In this document: piece after piece, positions 1-8,485 of the stretch
Numbering within the stretch: position 1 is the first letter of the stretch
Layout: every line of letters starts with the position of its first letter
Source: Hymenobacter crusticola
Lineage (GTDB): Bacteria > Bacteroidota > Bacteroidia > Cytophagales > Hymenobacteraceae
Assembly: GCF_002154225.1 (NCBI RefSeq)
Contig: NZ_MTSE01000011.1
Span: 1-64,000 of the forward strand
Reading direction: 5' to 3'
DNA length: 64,000 nucleotides
Position numbers and translations under genes: made by a program
The notes under the pieces: model-generated
What the model saw: only the letters and a program-made list of their open reading frames with translations
Databases searched by the model: none
Told to the model about the DNA's origin: nothing

Positions 1-365
1 TTGCGCTCGACCGCGCTTACCCCTAGGTAGACGAGCGGCAGCTCCACGTTCTCTACCACCGTTAGTTCGTCAATCAGGTTGAAGCTCTGAAAGACGAAAC
101 CTAGGTCCCGCTTGCGCAGCTCGGCCCGCTTGCGTTCGGTGTAGTGCGCGATTTCAGTGCCGGCAAACTGCAAGCTGCCGCCATCTGGCTCGTCTAGCAA
201 GCCAATGATGTTCAGCAAAGTAGACTTGCCGCATCCCGAAGGCCCCATGATGGCGACAAACTCGCCCTCGCTCACGTGCAGCGAAACCTTGTTTAGGGCT
301 TTGGTCTCGACCTCTTCCGTGCGGTACACTTTTTCCAGGTTTTCGATCTTAATCATGTGGCTCAT
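1..365 (-). CDS. ABC transporter ATP-binding protein, MacB/LolD type (partial)
   Basis: The 3' part lies outside the window. The visible N-terminal ~120 residues carry a Walker A motif GPSGCGKST and a Q-loop (VFQSFNLI), followed by the sequence typical of MacB/LolD-type ATPases (LTVVENVELPL). The signature motif and Walker B are beyond the edge. It would energise export or lipoprotein/antimicrobial extrusion together with a permease, presumably encoded further left. It lies 29 bp downstream of the HlyD-type adaptor on the same strand, so the two are probably one efflux operon. The start is taken at position 365 (MSHMIK...); an in-frame ATG at 356 is equally possible. Confidence 0.9.
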   Translation of the reverse strand, partial: MSHMIKIENLEKVYRTEEVETKALNKVSLHVSEGEFVAIMGPSGCGKSTLLNIIGLLDEPDGGSLQFAGTEIAHYTERKRAELRKRDLGFVFQSFNLIDELTVVENVELPLVYLGVSAVER

Positions 366-394
366 TATTTCGGGTGTTGGTTAGGTAGGATAAA

Positions 395-1654
395 TTATTC
401 CGACTTGTTTTTGAGCACGAGCTCGCCCATGTCGTCGTAACCTTCGTAGCTGGAGGTGACTACTTTATCGCCGGGTTTCAAGCCTTCCAGCACTTCGTAG
501 TACTCCGGGTTTTGGCGCCCGAGACGAATGTCGGCTTTGTAGGCTTTGGTGCCGCTTTCGTTTACCTTGAAAATCCAGTTGCCGCCGGTTTTCTGGTTGA
601 AGCCGCCTTTGGGCACCAGCACGGCCTGGGTTTGGTCGCTCAGAGCAAGGCGTACTTGCAAGGTTTGTCCGCGGCGAATGTCGGCCGGTGGCGTCCCCAC
701 AAACTCCATATCTACTTGTAAGCCCTTGGCTACCTGGGTATAGATCTTTTTCACGCTGAGCGCGTAGCGTTTATCGTTGAGCACAAACTCGCCTTGCTGC
801 CCCGGGAAGATGCGCGAGATATAGTACTCGTCAATGTTGGCGCGTACCTTCAGGCCGTTGAGCATATCGAGTTGCCCGATGCGTTGCCCGCGGGCTTTCG
901 ACTCCCCAATTTCGGCGTTCAGGGAGGTAAGGCGCCCGGCCACCGGCGCCTTCATGGTGAGGTCGTCCATCTTCTTGCGCATTAGGGCTAGGTTGCTCTG
1001 CATGCGCGCCACCGACTGCTGCATCTGGTTGATTTGCTGGCGTGTAGCAAGCGAATCCTGGCGCAGGGTTTGGCGGGTGAGTTGCTGCTTGCGCACTTGG
1101 TGCTGGTAGGTGTTCTGACTCTGGTTGAAATCCTGACGCGAAATAACCTTCTGCTCGTAGAGCGTTTTGTTGAGTTCGTAGATGCGCTTGGCTTCCTTCA
1201 GCTGGTAGTCGACGTCGGCTAGCTGGTTGAGCTGTTGGATCCGGTTTTGCTGCATCAGGTTGCGCGTGTTTTGCAGGTTATTCATCAGGTCGAACACGGC
1301 CGTTTCGCGGTTCACCATTTCCAGCTGCAAGTCGCTGTTCACTAGCTGCAAAATGGGCTGACCGGGCACTAGCGCGGCGCCGTCTTCCACCAAAATACTT
1401 TTCACCGTGCCGCCCTCGGTAGCATCCAGGTAAATAGTTTTGATGGGCATCACGGTGCCATCGATGGGAATAAACTCCTGAAACGCGCCTTTGGTGACCT
1501 CGCTGATGGTAATGCGCTCAGGGTCAACGTTCAGCTTGGTTGGGCCAGCCGTGGAGAAGAAGCTAGCCGCCACGAGCCCCGCCACGAGCACCACACCTGC
1601 CAGGAGCAGTAGCTTGCGGGTGGTCCAGGTTTTCTGTTGAATTATTACGTCCAT
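395..1654 (-). CDS. HlyD/MacA-family efflux periplasmic adaptor subunit
   Basis: About 419 residues. One N-terminal membrane anchor (RKLLLLAGVVLVAGLVAA) is followed by a biotinyl-lipoyl-like segment (GGTVKSILVEDGAALVPGQ), a long Gln-rich coiled coil (roughly residues 115-235) and a beta-barrel/membrane-proximal domain. This is the standard layout of adaptors that join an inner-membrane ABC transporter to an outer-membrane channel. The start at 1654 was chosen over an upstream in-frame ATG at 1729 because it places the positively charged MDVIIQQKTWTTRK directly before the anchor and has a purine-rich stretch (GGGGAG) upstream. Transcribed together with the ABC ATPase downstream and divergent from a two-component system, its probable regulator. 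Confidence 0.92.
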   Translation of the reverse strand: MDVIIQQKTWTTRKLLLLAGVVLVAGLVAASFFSTAGPTKLNVDPERITISEVTKGAFQEFIPIDGTVMPIKTIYLDATEGGTVKSILVEDGAALVPGQPILQLVNSDLQLEMVNRETAVFDLMNNLQNTRNLMQQNRIQQLNQLADVDYQLKEAKRIYELNKTLYEQKVISRQDFNQSQNTYQHQVRKQQLTRQTLRQDSLATRQQINQMQQSVARMQSNLALMRKKMDDLTMKAPVAGRLTSLNAEIGESKARGQRIGQLDMLNGLKVRANIDEYYISRIFPGQQGEFVLNDKRYALSVKKIYTQVAKGLQVDMEFVGTPPADIRRGQTLQVRLALSDQTQAVLVPKGGFNQKTGGNWIFKVNESGTKAYKADIRLGRQNPEYYEVLEGLKPGDKVVTSSYEGYDDMGELVLKNKSE

Positions 1655-1965
1655 GTCGCTCCCCGCTCGTTGCTTACCTTGCCAACCGCGGTTATCTGAC
1701 CCGCCGTAAGGATTATGCCACTCGTACAAATACTTGAAAATAAACTACTTACAACTAAATATATCTTAAGAGGCAGTAAAACTGTTCGTTTTCGATACAC
1801 TGCACCGTCCGGTCCTGATACACATTGGTCTGTGCTCAGCGCAGAAACCTGTCTAGCACGCCAGAATCGGCCTTTTTGTAAATTAGTATAGTTTGTGGTT
1901 GGCATTCGAATGCATAGTACCTAGGTTTCCGACTGGCTCTTTCTTCTTCTATTTTCAATAGTTCA
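1655..1965. other. Divergent intergenic region between efflux operon and two-component genes
   Basis: About 310 bp, more AT-rich than its surroundings. It must hold the promoters of both the HlyD gene and the response-regulator gene. I see no site matching the Bacteroidota consensus with correct spacing. The palindrome GCATTCGAATGC near 1901 is a possible operator. Confidence 0.4.
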
Positions 1966-3342
1966 ATGACTTTCCGTAAGGCGCGCGTGCTGATAGTTGA
2001 TGACGACAGCGATGTGCTGTTTGCCGTGAAGATGTTGCTCAAAACCGAGGTGCAGGAAGTCGTGACCGAGAAGAACCCGGAGAACCTACTTCCGCTCTTA
2101 AGTCGGCAGTCGTTCGACGCTATCTTCTTGGATATGAACTTCAAGAGCACCCTAGGTACCGGCAACGAAGGCCTCTACTGGCTCGGCCGCATCCTGGAGC
2201 GCGACCAGCAGGCCACCGTGATTATGATTACCGCACACGGCGAAATCAGCACGGCCGTGCGGTCGTTGAAGGCCGGTGCCACCGATTTTATCGTTAAGCC
2301 TTGGCACAACGAGAAGTTTCTGGAAACGCTGAACGCCGCCTTGCAGCAGAAAGCGCGGAAAGCTAGCCCCGCCAATAGCCAGCCCAAGCGCCCCACGTCC
2401 TTCGCCGCCGATGCTATTCTGGGCAATTCAGAGCCGATGCAGGAGCTGTTTCACAAAATAGAGAAGGTAGCGCCTACCGAAGCCAACGTACTGCTGCTCG
2501 GCGAGAATGGCACGGGCAAAGAGCTTGTTGCCAAAGCGTTGCACCAACGTTCTTTTCGCGCCAACAAGCCCTTCGTGACGGCCGACCTAGCCGCCATGAG
2601 CGAGGGAATCTTCGAAAGCGAGCTTTTTGGACACAAAAAAGGCTCCTTTACCGATGCCAAAGACGACCGAATCGGGCGGTTTGAAGCGGCCTCCACGGGC
2701 ACGCTGTTTCTGGATGAGATTGGCAACATCTCGCTGCCGCAACAGGCCAAATTGCTCACAGCCCTGCAAAACCGACAGATAATTCCGGTGGGCAGCAATA
2801 CGCCCGTACCCGTCGATATTCGACTTATTTCGGCCACCAATGCCCCGCTCTACGAGCTTGCGGCCACCCAGCAGTTTCGGAAAGACCTGATTTATCGCAT
2901 CAATACCGTTGAAATCACCTTACCGCCCCTCCGGGAGCGGGGCGACGACGTGCTGCTGCTAGCTCGCCATTTTGCGGCGTTGTACGCAACCCGCAACCAC
3001 AAGCCCACTCCCGAGTTTGAGCTGGCTACGCTCAAAAAGCTCAAGCAGCATAGTTGGCCCGGCAACATTCGGGAGCTACAGCACGCCGTGGAGCGGGCCG
3101 TTATCCTGGCCGACGGTAACGTGCTACGTCCCCAGGACTTTACATTTTCGGCCATGGAAACGCCACAGCCTGCGCCAAGCCTGCTGGCGTACCCAACGGG
3201 GCCTTTGCAGTTGCAGGAAGTGGAAAAAAACACAATCCTGCGCGTCATTGAGCGGCACAACGGCAACATCACTAAGGCCGCCAAGGAGCTAGGTATTACG
3301 CGCACTGCCCTCTACCGTCGCCTCGAAAAACATGATCTTTAA
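1966..3342 (+). CDS. NtrC-type response regulator with altered GAFTGA loop
   Basis: 458 residues in three domains. The receiver domain (1-120) has the acidic pocket VDDDSD and phospho-acceptor Asp56 in IFLDMNF. The AAA+ ATPase has Walker A GENGTGKE (179-186) and Walker B TLFLDE (246-251). A Fis-type helix-turn-helix closes the protein (NITKAAKELGITRTALYRRL). The loop that contacts sigma-54 reads GSFTDA (226-231) instead of GAFTGA, so it may not act as a classical sigma-54 activator. The kinase gene starts 11 bp before its stop codon, so the two are translationally coupled. Likely target: the divergent efflux operon. Confidence 0.93.
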   Translation: MTFRKARVLIVDDDSDVLFAVKMLLKTEVQEVVTEKNPENLLPLLSRQSFDAIFLDMNFKSTLGTGNEGLYWLGRILERDQQATVIMITAHGEISTAVRSLKAGATDFIVKPWHNEKFLETLNAALQQKARKASPANSQPKRPTSFAADAILGNSEPMQELFHKIEKVAPTEANVLLLGENGTGKELVAKALHQRSFRANKPFVTADLAAMSEGIFESELFGHKKGSFTDAKDDRIGRFEAASTGTLFLDEIGNISLPQQAKLLTALQNRQIIPVGSNTPVPVDIRLISATNAPLYELAATQQFRKDLIYRINTVEITLPPLRERGDDVLLLARHFAALYATRNHKPTPEFELATLKKLKQHSWPGNIRELQHAVERAVILADGNVLRPQDFTFSAMETPQPAPSLLAYPTGPLQLQEVEKNTILRVIERHNGNITKAAKELGITRTALYRRLEKHDL

Positions 3343-4684
3343 GCGGTTCGACGTTGGTATTTTGATTCGACTGCTGGGGCTGTTTGCCTTGTTGTACGCA
3401 GCCGTGCATTACGCGCACCAAAGCGCCTACATGCCCGCGTTGTTCCTGGGTTTTCTGATTGTAGGGCTAGGGTTGGAGCTAGCCCGCTACGTCACGCGCA
3501 GCAACCAGGAGCTAGCGAGCTTTCTGCTGGCCGTAAAATACCGCGACTTTTCCCAGCACTTCAATGAAGCGCATACCGACCCGGCCCTAAAACAGCTTCA
3601 CACCGCTTTCAACCAGCTAAACGGCACCTTTCGCCAGCTGAGCGCCGAGAAGGAAGCGCAGTTTACGTACCTGCAAACCATCTTGGCACTGATCGACACG
3701 GGTATTATCTCCTACGACTCAAACGGGCAGGTGGAGTGGGTAAACGAGTCGTTTAAGCAGATCTTGGAGCTGCCGTATCTGCGCAACATGCACGCTTTGC
3801 AGAAGCGCCATCCGGTGTTGCACGAGGCCATTCAGCAGCTACAAGTCGGCGTCCCGGCAGTAGTGAAGCTGACTGTTGGGCAAAAAACGATGCAGCTCTT
3901 ACTGTCGGCAACCTCCTTTAAGATCCACCAGCGCAGCTTCACATTAGTTGCCTTCAAAAACGTAAGCCATACCTTGGAGGAAACCCAGACCGAGGCGTGG
4001 CAGAAGCTGCTGCGCGTGATGACCCACGAGATTATGAACTCGGTAGCACCAATTGCCTCACTGGCTGACACATTGCGTCGCCACGTGCACCTGGAAAAGG
4101 CAAAAGCCGCCGTGTCGCTCGGCACCGACTCCGACTTGCTCGACGATGTGGAAGAGGGCATCCGCATCATTCAGCACCGCAGCGAGGGGCTGCTGAACTT
4201 TGCCCAAGTGTACCGCAATTTCAGCAAAATCACGACGCCCCTGCTCACCACTATCTACGTGCAGGAGCTGTTTCAGAGCATTCGTGCGTTGCTAGCGCGC
4301 CAGCTCGCCGAACAGCACATTGAGTTAGTCCTTTCCGTTCAACCGGCCGATTTGCTTCTGCAAGCCGATAGCCAACTCATGGAGCAAGTGCTGATCAACT
4401 TGGTGCTTAACGCAGCACATGCCGTAGCGGAATGCTCGCAGCCGCGAATTCAGCTAATAGGCAAAAGCACAGCCGACGGGCGGGTCGTGCTCGAAGTGCT
4501 GGATAATGGCAGCGGCATTCCGACTGACCTGCTGGACAGTATTTTTATTCCCTTTTTCACCACGCGTCCGAATGGGTCGGGAATTGGACTTAGTCTAGCC
4601 CGGCAGATCATGCACCTGCACAAAGGCAGCATCCAGGTGCAGTCGGTGGAAGGCGCGGGCAGCGTGTTTCGGCTGGCCTTCTGA
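3332..4684 (+). CDS. Membrane sensor histidine kinase, partner of the upstream regulator
   Basis: 450 residues. Two transmembrane helices at about 10-55 with almost no periplasmic loop, then a PAS-like segment (TILALIDTGIISYDSNGQVEWVN), a HisKA-like motif MTHEIMNSVAPIASL with the phospho-accepting His, and an HATPase_c domain with N box (NLVLNAAHAV), G1 (DNGSGIP) and G2 (GSGIGLSLARQI). The small loop suggests it senses the membrane or an internal signal. Overlaps the response regulator gene by 11 bp. Confidence 0.92.
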   Translation: MIFKRFDVGILIRLLGLFALLYAAVHYAHQSAYMPALFLGFLIVGLGLELARYVTRSNQELASFLLAVKYRDFSQHFNEAHTDPALKQLHTAFNQLNGTFRQLSAEKEAQFTYLQTILALIDTGIISYDSNGQVEWVNESFKQILELPYLRNMHALQKRHPVLHEAIQQLQVGVPAVVKLTVGQKTMQLLLSATSFKIHQRSFTLVAFKNVSHTLEETQTEAWQKLLRVMTHEIMNSVAPIASLADTLRRHVHLEKAKAAVSLGTDSDLLDDVEEGIRIIQHRSEGLLNFAQVYRNFSKITTPLLTTIYVQELFQSIRALLARQLAEQHIELVLSVQPADLLLQADSQLMEQVLINLVLNAAHAVAECSQPRIQLIGKSTADGRVVLEVLDNGSGIPTDLLDSIFIPFFTTRPNGSGIGLSLARQIMHLHKGSIQVQSVEGAGSVFRLAF

Positions 4685-4701
4685 TAAGCTAGCAGCGTAT
4701 G

Positions 4702-5472
4702 CTAGCCAGCTAGCATGAGGATCACCCCCACCAGCAGCAGAATAAATGCTATAGGTAAGCTAATAAAAAACAAGCCGACAGGCAAAAGGCTCAGGAGCAA
4801 TAAGATGCCTGCAGCAATTATTAAACTTAGCCCAACTTTGCTGCGTTGGCCTATGCTTTTGGTGGCTGTTTTCTCCTCGGTAGGTGCATCTGAGGTTGCT
4901 TCTGGCGCTGCCGTAGGAGAAATAAGCGCTCTTCTGGCAGCTCTGCGTTCTTCGCGCAAACGGCGCAGTCGGCCGTTTTTCCCTTGAAAAAACAGTAGAG
5001 CCACGCCAGCTATCATCAGCATCAACCCTAGGAAGCCCCCCATAGCCTTTGCCAGGCCCGGCCATTCTCCGCCAGTGTCAGCGTTGGCGCTAGCAATTAC
5101 AACTGCTAGGCCCCCGGCGGTCAGGACCCCACCTACCACATTTACCCCGGTAGTAGCGGGGTCGGGCTTGCTGCTTGGCGTTGGTAACAGCACTTTCTTC
5201 AAGGTGTCGGCGGGAGCTTCCAAGGGCTTGATTTCCGCCATGGTCGGCACCGGGGCCTGTGGCCGGTCGATTGTCTGCGCTGCGGGAGCTTCATTCGACA
5301 CTGCGGCCGGTAGCACGGGTTCCGCTTGCTCAGCGGAGGCTACCAGCAGTGGGGCTGTTGAGCGTGGGCCATACTCGCGTACCGCAGGGAAGTGGGCAAT
5401 TCCTTTTGTACTTTGACAACTAGCAACGGTAACTCCGAGGACCACCGCCATCAGCAGAAGTGCGTGACGCAT
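4702..5472 (-). CDS. Putative lipoprotein with C-terminal membrane helices, function unknown
   Basis: 256 residues. The N-terminus is a type II signal peptide ending in VASC (lipobox, Cys19). A Pro/Ala-rich linker runs to about residue 105, then hydrophobic segments at about 110-130 and 140-165, a basic stretch (RLRRLREERRAARR), and two more helices at the end. A lipidated N-terminus together with several membrane helices is uncommon; the predicted lipid anchor could be a false positive. No family recognised. Convergent with the histidine kinase gene, with a gap of 17 bp. Confidence 0.75.
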   Translation of the reverse strand: MRHALLLMAVVLGVTVASCQSTKGIAHFPAVREYGPRSTAPLLVASAEQAEPVLPAAVSNEAPAAQTIDRPQAPVPTMAEIKPLEAPADTLKKVLLPTPSSKPDPATTGVNVVGGVLTAGGLAVVIASANADTGGEWPGLAKAMGGFLGLMLMIAGVALLFFQGKNGRLRRLREERRAARRALISPTAAPEATSDAPTEEKTATKSIGQRSKVGLSLIIAAGILLLLSLLPVGLFFISLPIAFILLLVGVILMLAG

Positions 5473-5772
5473 AAAGCACGTGATAATAGATTAAAAGAAT
5501 AATTCCGAAAAAACTAATCACCTCACGAGAGCCAAGCTCGTCAATAGACACTCCTAAAGCAAATAGGATAATTCTCCAGCACTTTCGCTTCTATTCTGCT
5601 TATTTATTTTTACCACGCCTTGCCCACTGCTGACAGGGCGGCCTTTTGGAGAAGGGCAACTTTGCCCCACCTAGGTGGGCGAACATCCTCTTAGTAAGGC
5701 GTTGTTTATTGAACAACCCACCCGCCGCCGATTGTTGTATCGGTGCACGTGCTGGCTTCCGCGCGCGTGCTG
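5473..5772. other. Intergenic region, no gene seen
   Basis: AT-rich for the first 130 bp. A short hairpin GTTGTT-TATTG-AACAAC lies at 5701-5717. No coding signal in either strand. Confidence 0.4.
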
Positions 5773-5780
5773 TACCTTCG
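5773..5780 (+). promoter_or_regulatory. Bacteroidota -7 element TACCTTCG
   Basis: TACCTTCG fits the Bacteroidota primary sigma -7 consensus TAnnTTTG with one change. It sits only 4 bp before an in-frame GTG that begins an ideal lipoprotein signal peptide, so the transcript would be leaderless or nearly so. No clear -33 TTTG. Confidence 0.45.
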
Positions 5781-5784
5781 CGCC

Positions 5785-6222
5785 GTGGAATTCTCTCGTT
5801 TTACCCTCTTACTTGCAGCCTGGTCCCTTCTGACGGTGCTGCCCGCCTGCCTCTCGCTGGAAAGTGAGGAGCAAAAAGCTGAAACCGCCGAAAAAGCTGT
5901 GCTAGGCAAGCACGACGAGCTGATGGGCAAGATGGACCAGCTCTACGACCTGCGGCAGCAGCTTCAGAAAGCTAGCCTGCCTGATACGGTAGAAGCGGGC
6001 CAACGCCGCCGGTCTTTGCTGGCAGCCGATGCAGCTATGATGAGTTGGATGCACCAGTATCACAAGCCCGCTGCTTCGGTGGCAGCCGATCAGCAGCTGG
6101 CTTACTTTCAAAAACAGCAACAGTTCATTGATTCCGTCGGGGTACTGATGGAACATAGTATTGATTCGGCGCAGCGTGTGCTTAAGCACGCCCAACCGGC
6201 TTCCCAACCTTCCGCCCAATGA
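5785..6222 (+). CDS. Small lipoprotein with helical body, first gene of SCO/cytochrome operon
   Basis: About 145 residues from a GTG at 5785. This start gives a compact type II signal peptide (EFSRFTLLLAAW...) ending in the lipobox LPAC; the ATG at 5743 would add 14 residues before it and would lie upstream of the -7 element at 5773. The mature part is charged and helical (EEQKAETAEKAV, DLRQQLQKA) and ends in AQPASQPSAQ. No family recognised. Its stop overlaps the start of the SCO gene by 4 bp (ATGA), so it belongs to that operon. Confidence 0.75.
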   Translation: MEFSRFTLLLAAWSLLTVLPACLSLESEEQKAETAEKAVLGKHDELMGKMDQLYDLRQQLQKASLPDTVEAGQRRRSLLAADAAMMSWMHQYHKPAASVAADQQLAYFQKQQQFIDSVGVLMEHSIDSAQRVLKHAQPASQPSAQ

Positions 6223-6914
6223 TTTCTTCCGTTTTTCGTCGTGCCGTGCACGTGAGTTTGCTGGCCCTGACCGGCACCATCCTGTTTCCTGCTTGCTCTT
6301 CTAAGAACGCCCCTTCTGAAACGGCCACGCACCTGCCCTACTATGGCGACCGGGCCATGCAGCCCGAGCCGATTAGTGGGCCGGCCGACACTATTTTTAC
6401 GGTACCTAGCTTCACGCTCACCAATCAGGACCGCAAAACCATTACCAACGATACCTTCAAGGGCAAGATCTACGTGACAGACTTTTTCTTCGCGACTTGT
6501 CCTAGCATTTGCCCCAAGATGCAGAGCGAGCTGCTGCGCGTGTACGAGAAGTTTCAGGGCGACCCACGGGTGCTGTTTCTCTCCCACACCATCGACCCGG
6601 CGCACGACTCTATTCCGGTGCTGCGCGACTATGCCGAGCGTCTCGGGATCAAGGATGCTAGCCGCTGGCACTTTGCCACCGCCCCGCACGACACAATTTT
6701 TAGCCTAGCCCGCGCCTATATGACGGGTGCCATGGAAGATGCAACCGTGAAAGGCGGCTTTGCACACAGCGGCACCTTCGCGCTGGTCGATCCACAGCGC
6801 CACATTCGCGGGGTGTACGACGGCATGGAGCCCAGCCAGGTAAACAAACTGATGCAGGATATTCCGGTGCTGCTGAAGGAGATAGAAGCCGAAAAGCAAA
6901 CTGCCGCCCGATGA
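6219..6914 (+). CDS. SCO1/SenC family copper-binding thioredoxin-fold protein
   Basis: 231 residues with a lipobox signal (FPAC, Cys26). The copper/redox motif is present: TCPSICP with Cys94 and Cys98 plus the distant His183 (GGFAHSGTF). These three residues are the known copper ligands of SCO proteins, which deliver copper to the CuA site of cytochrome oxidase or keep its cysteines reduced. Sits between a lipoprotein and a c-type cytochrome gene with 4-bp overlaps on both sides, consistent with a role in respiratory-chain assembly. Confidence 0.93.
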   Translation: MISSVFRRAVHVSLLALTGTILFPACSSKNAPSETATHLPYYGDRAMQPEPISGPADTIFTVPSFTLTNQDRKTITNDTFKGKIYVTDFFFATCPSICPKMQSELLRVYEKFQGDPRVLFLSHTIDPAHDSIPVLRDYAERLGIKDASRWHFATAPHDTIFSLARAYMTGAMEDATVKGGFAHSGTFALVDPQRHIRGVYDGMEPSQVNKLMQDIPVLLKEIEAEKQTAAR

Positions 6915-7336
6915 AGCTAGGTCCACTGCAATGGGTGCGGGCCGCGGCCGTGCTAGTGGCCATACTGCTGCTCGCCGGCTGCTTTACCAAGCGGAAAGAC
7001 GAAGGTGCCCGCCTCTACGCTCAGCGGTGTGCCAGCTGCCACGGCGAACAAGGGGAAGGCTTGCGCCGCCTTATCCCGCCTCTAGCTGGCTCCGATTACC
7101 TAGCCCAGCACCGCAGCAGCCTCCCTTGCCAGCTACGCAAAGGCTTGGCCGGCGAAATTGTAGTGAACGGCGTGAAATACAATCAGTTGATGCCCGGCAA
7201 CGAAAGCCTCACCGATTCGGAAATCACTAATTTGCTGAACTTCGTCCAAACCTCTTGGGGAAATAAAGGCGAAGTCTGGACAATTCGGGAGGTGGCCGAC
7301 GAGCTGCAGTACTGTGGCGGGGCGCGCGGGCTGTAG
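6911..7336 (+). CDS. Membrane-anchored class I cytochrome c
   Basis: 141 residues. The signal segment ends in the lipobox LAGC (Cys24). The haem-binding motif is CASCH (40-44) and the likely distal ligand is Met94 (NQLMPGN). Size and motif order fit a single-haem electron carrier facing the periplasm. Start overlaps the SCO stop by 4 bp. The C-terminus holds an additional Cys (LQYCGG). The stop is followed by a CTAG-rich intergenic stretch. Confidence 0.93.
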   Translation: MKLGPLQWVRAAAVLVAILLLAGCFTKRKDEGARLYAQRCASCHGEQGEGLRRLIPPLAGSDYLAQHRSSLPCQLRKGLAGEIVVNGVKYNQLMPGNESLTDSEITNLLNFVQTSWGNKGEVWTIREVADELQYCGGARGL

Positions 7337-7465
7337 GCCTAGGCTAGGTATTGTAGTTGCCTAGGTATTAGTTTTGCCTAATCCTATCTTCAAAAATCTA
7401 TAGTGCGAGCAGGTTAAGTTTTTCCTCAATCCTCAGTAGCTTGCCAGTCCAAATCATTTATACCT

Positions 7466-8410
7466 ATGGGTCTCTTCGACTTTCTAAAATCTAAAAAGCC
7501 TACCGACGCCCCTGCTACGCCAGCACCGGCCGATTCCTCTGCTGCTCCGACCACGACTCCTGGGGCCGCGGGTCCACGTTATAAAGGCTCTAACTACACA
7601 GCGCCAGCTCCCGCAGCACCACCGGCGCCAGTGATTCCGCCTATGCCCCCAATGCCGCAACCGCCGGCCTTCCAGCCCACCAACATCTTGGAAGAGCTGC
7701 TGATGCGCGCCGCCACCGAGCCACAAGTACGCCCCGGCTTCTACCAGGCGCTGCTGCAAGAAGAGGTTATCGTGATTACGGCGCCCAAAGAAGGGGTACC
7801 AGCCGGCGAAGTAACGGTGGAAGCGGGCAGCGAAATTCAGCTGCAAGTACTGCACGACGGTAAGATTCCGGTGTTTACCTCGAAAGATCGAATTTTTGAC
7901 GGGGAGAACGTACCAGAGCCGCTGTCCTACCTGCGTTTGCGCGGCTTCGATCTATTCAACATGGTGCAGGGCGCCGACTGCGCGTTGAACCCCTTCTCGG
8001 TGGTGGGCAAATTGCTGCCCGCTGCTGAAATAGCCGATTTGTTGTCGGGTAATCTTTTCCAAGGCGCTGGCGCGCCGCCAGAAGGTGCCCAAATGCTCAT
8101 CGGCCCGCCCGCCGAGGAGCCAACGGCGCTGATAGAAGCGCTAAGAGCTTACTGCGCCGAACACCCATTTATCGAAGTTGCGCACCTAGCTGAACTGCGA
8201 TTGGAAAACAGCGAGGAGCCGCCGCGCTTGCTACTGGCCTTCCAGACGGAAACCAACGACCCAGCCTTCCTGCAAGAGCTAGGCCCCGTTATCCAGGGTA
8301 ATTTGTCGAGCACGCACCAGTTTGTGGATATGATGCTGATTGACCCAAGCTCCGACGAGCCGCTGAACCAATATTTCCAGCAAGTCGAGCCGACCTACCA
8401 GCGCGCCTAA
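7466..8410 (+). CDS. SseB-family protein
   Basis: 314 residues. A short basic N-terminus (MGLFDFLKSKKP) leads into a Pro/Ala-rich linker (residues 10-70), then an SseB-like domain: an N-terminal half with PVFTSKDRIF and the LRLRGFDLFNMVQG pattern, and a C-terminal half matching SseB_C (AYCAEHPFIEVAHLAELRL). SseB was named from enhanced serine sensitivity in Escherichia coli; its biochemical role is unclear. Cytoplasmic. Convergent with the DUF2062 gene. Confidence 0.75.
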   Translation: MGLFDFLKSKKPTDAPATPAPADSSAAPTTTPGAAGPRYKGSNYTAPAPAAPPAPVIPPMPPMPQPPAFQPTNILEELLMRAATEPQVRPGFYQALLQEEVIVITAPKEGVPAGEVTVEAGSEIQLQVLHDGKIPVFTSKDRIFDGENVPEPLSYLRLRGFDLFNMVQGADCALNPFSVVGKLLPAAEIADLLSGNLFQGAGAPPEGAQMLIGPPAEEPTALIEALRAYCAEHPFIEVAHLAELRLENSEEPPRLLLAFQTETNDPAFLQELGPVIQGNLSSTHQFVDMMLIDPSSDEPLNQYFQQVEPTYQRA

Positions 8411-8443
8411 GCTACTTGTCTGGTTTTTTCCGAGAGAGTTACC

Positions 8444-8481
8444 CAGAGCGTCAGGCCCCAGATTCGGAGCTTGACGCTCTG
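8444..8481. terminator. Hairpin between convergent genes
   Basis: CAGAGCGTCA (8444-8453) pairs perfectly with TGACGCTCTG (8472-8481). It lies between the stops of two converging genes. No good U-tract, so terminator function is tentative. Confidence 0.4.
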
Positions 8482-8485
8482 TCGT

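Noticed and set aside
1899..1915. TGGCATTCGAATGCA as a sigma-54 promoter of the first regulator
   Set aside because: GG-to-GC spacing is 9 bp; more likely just a palindrome.
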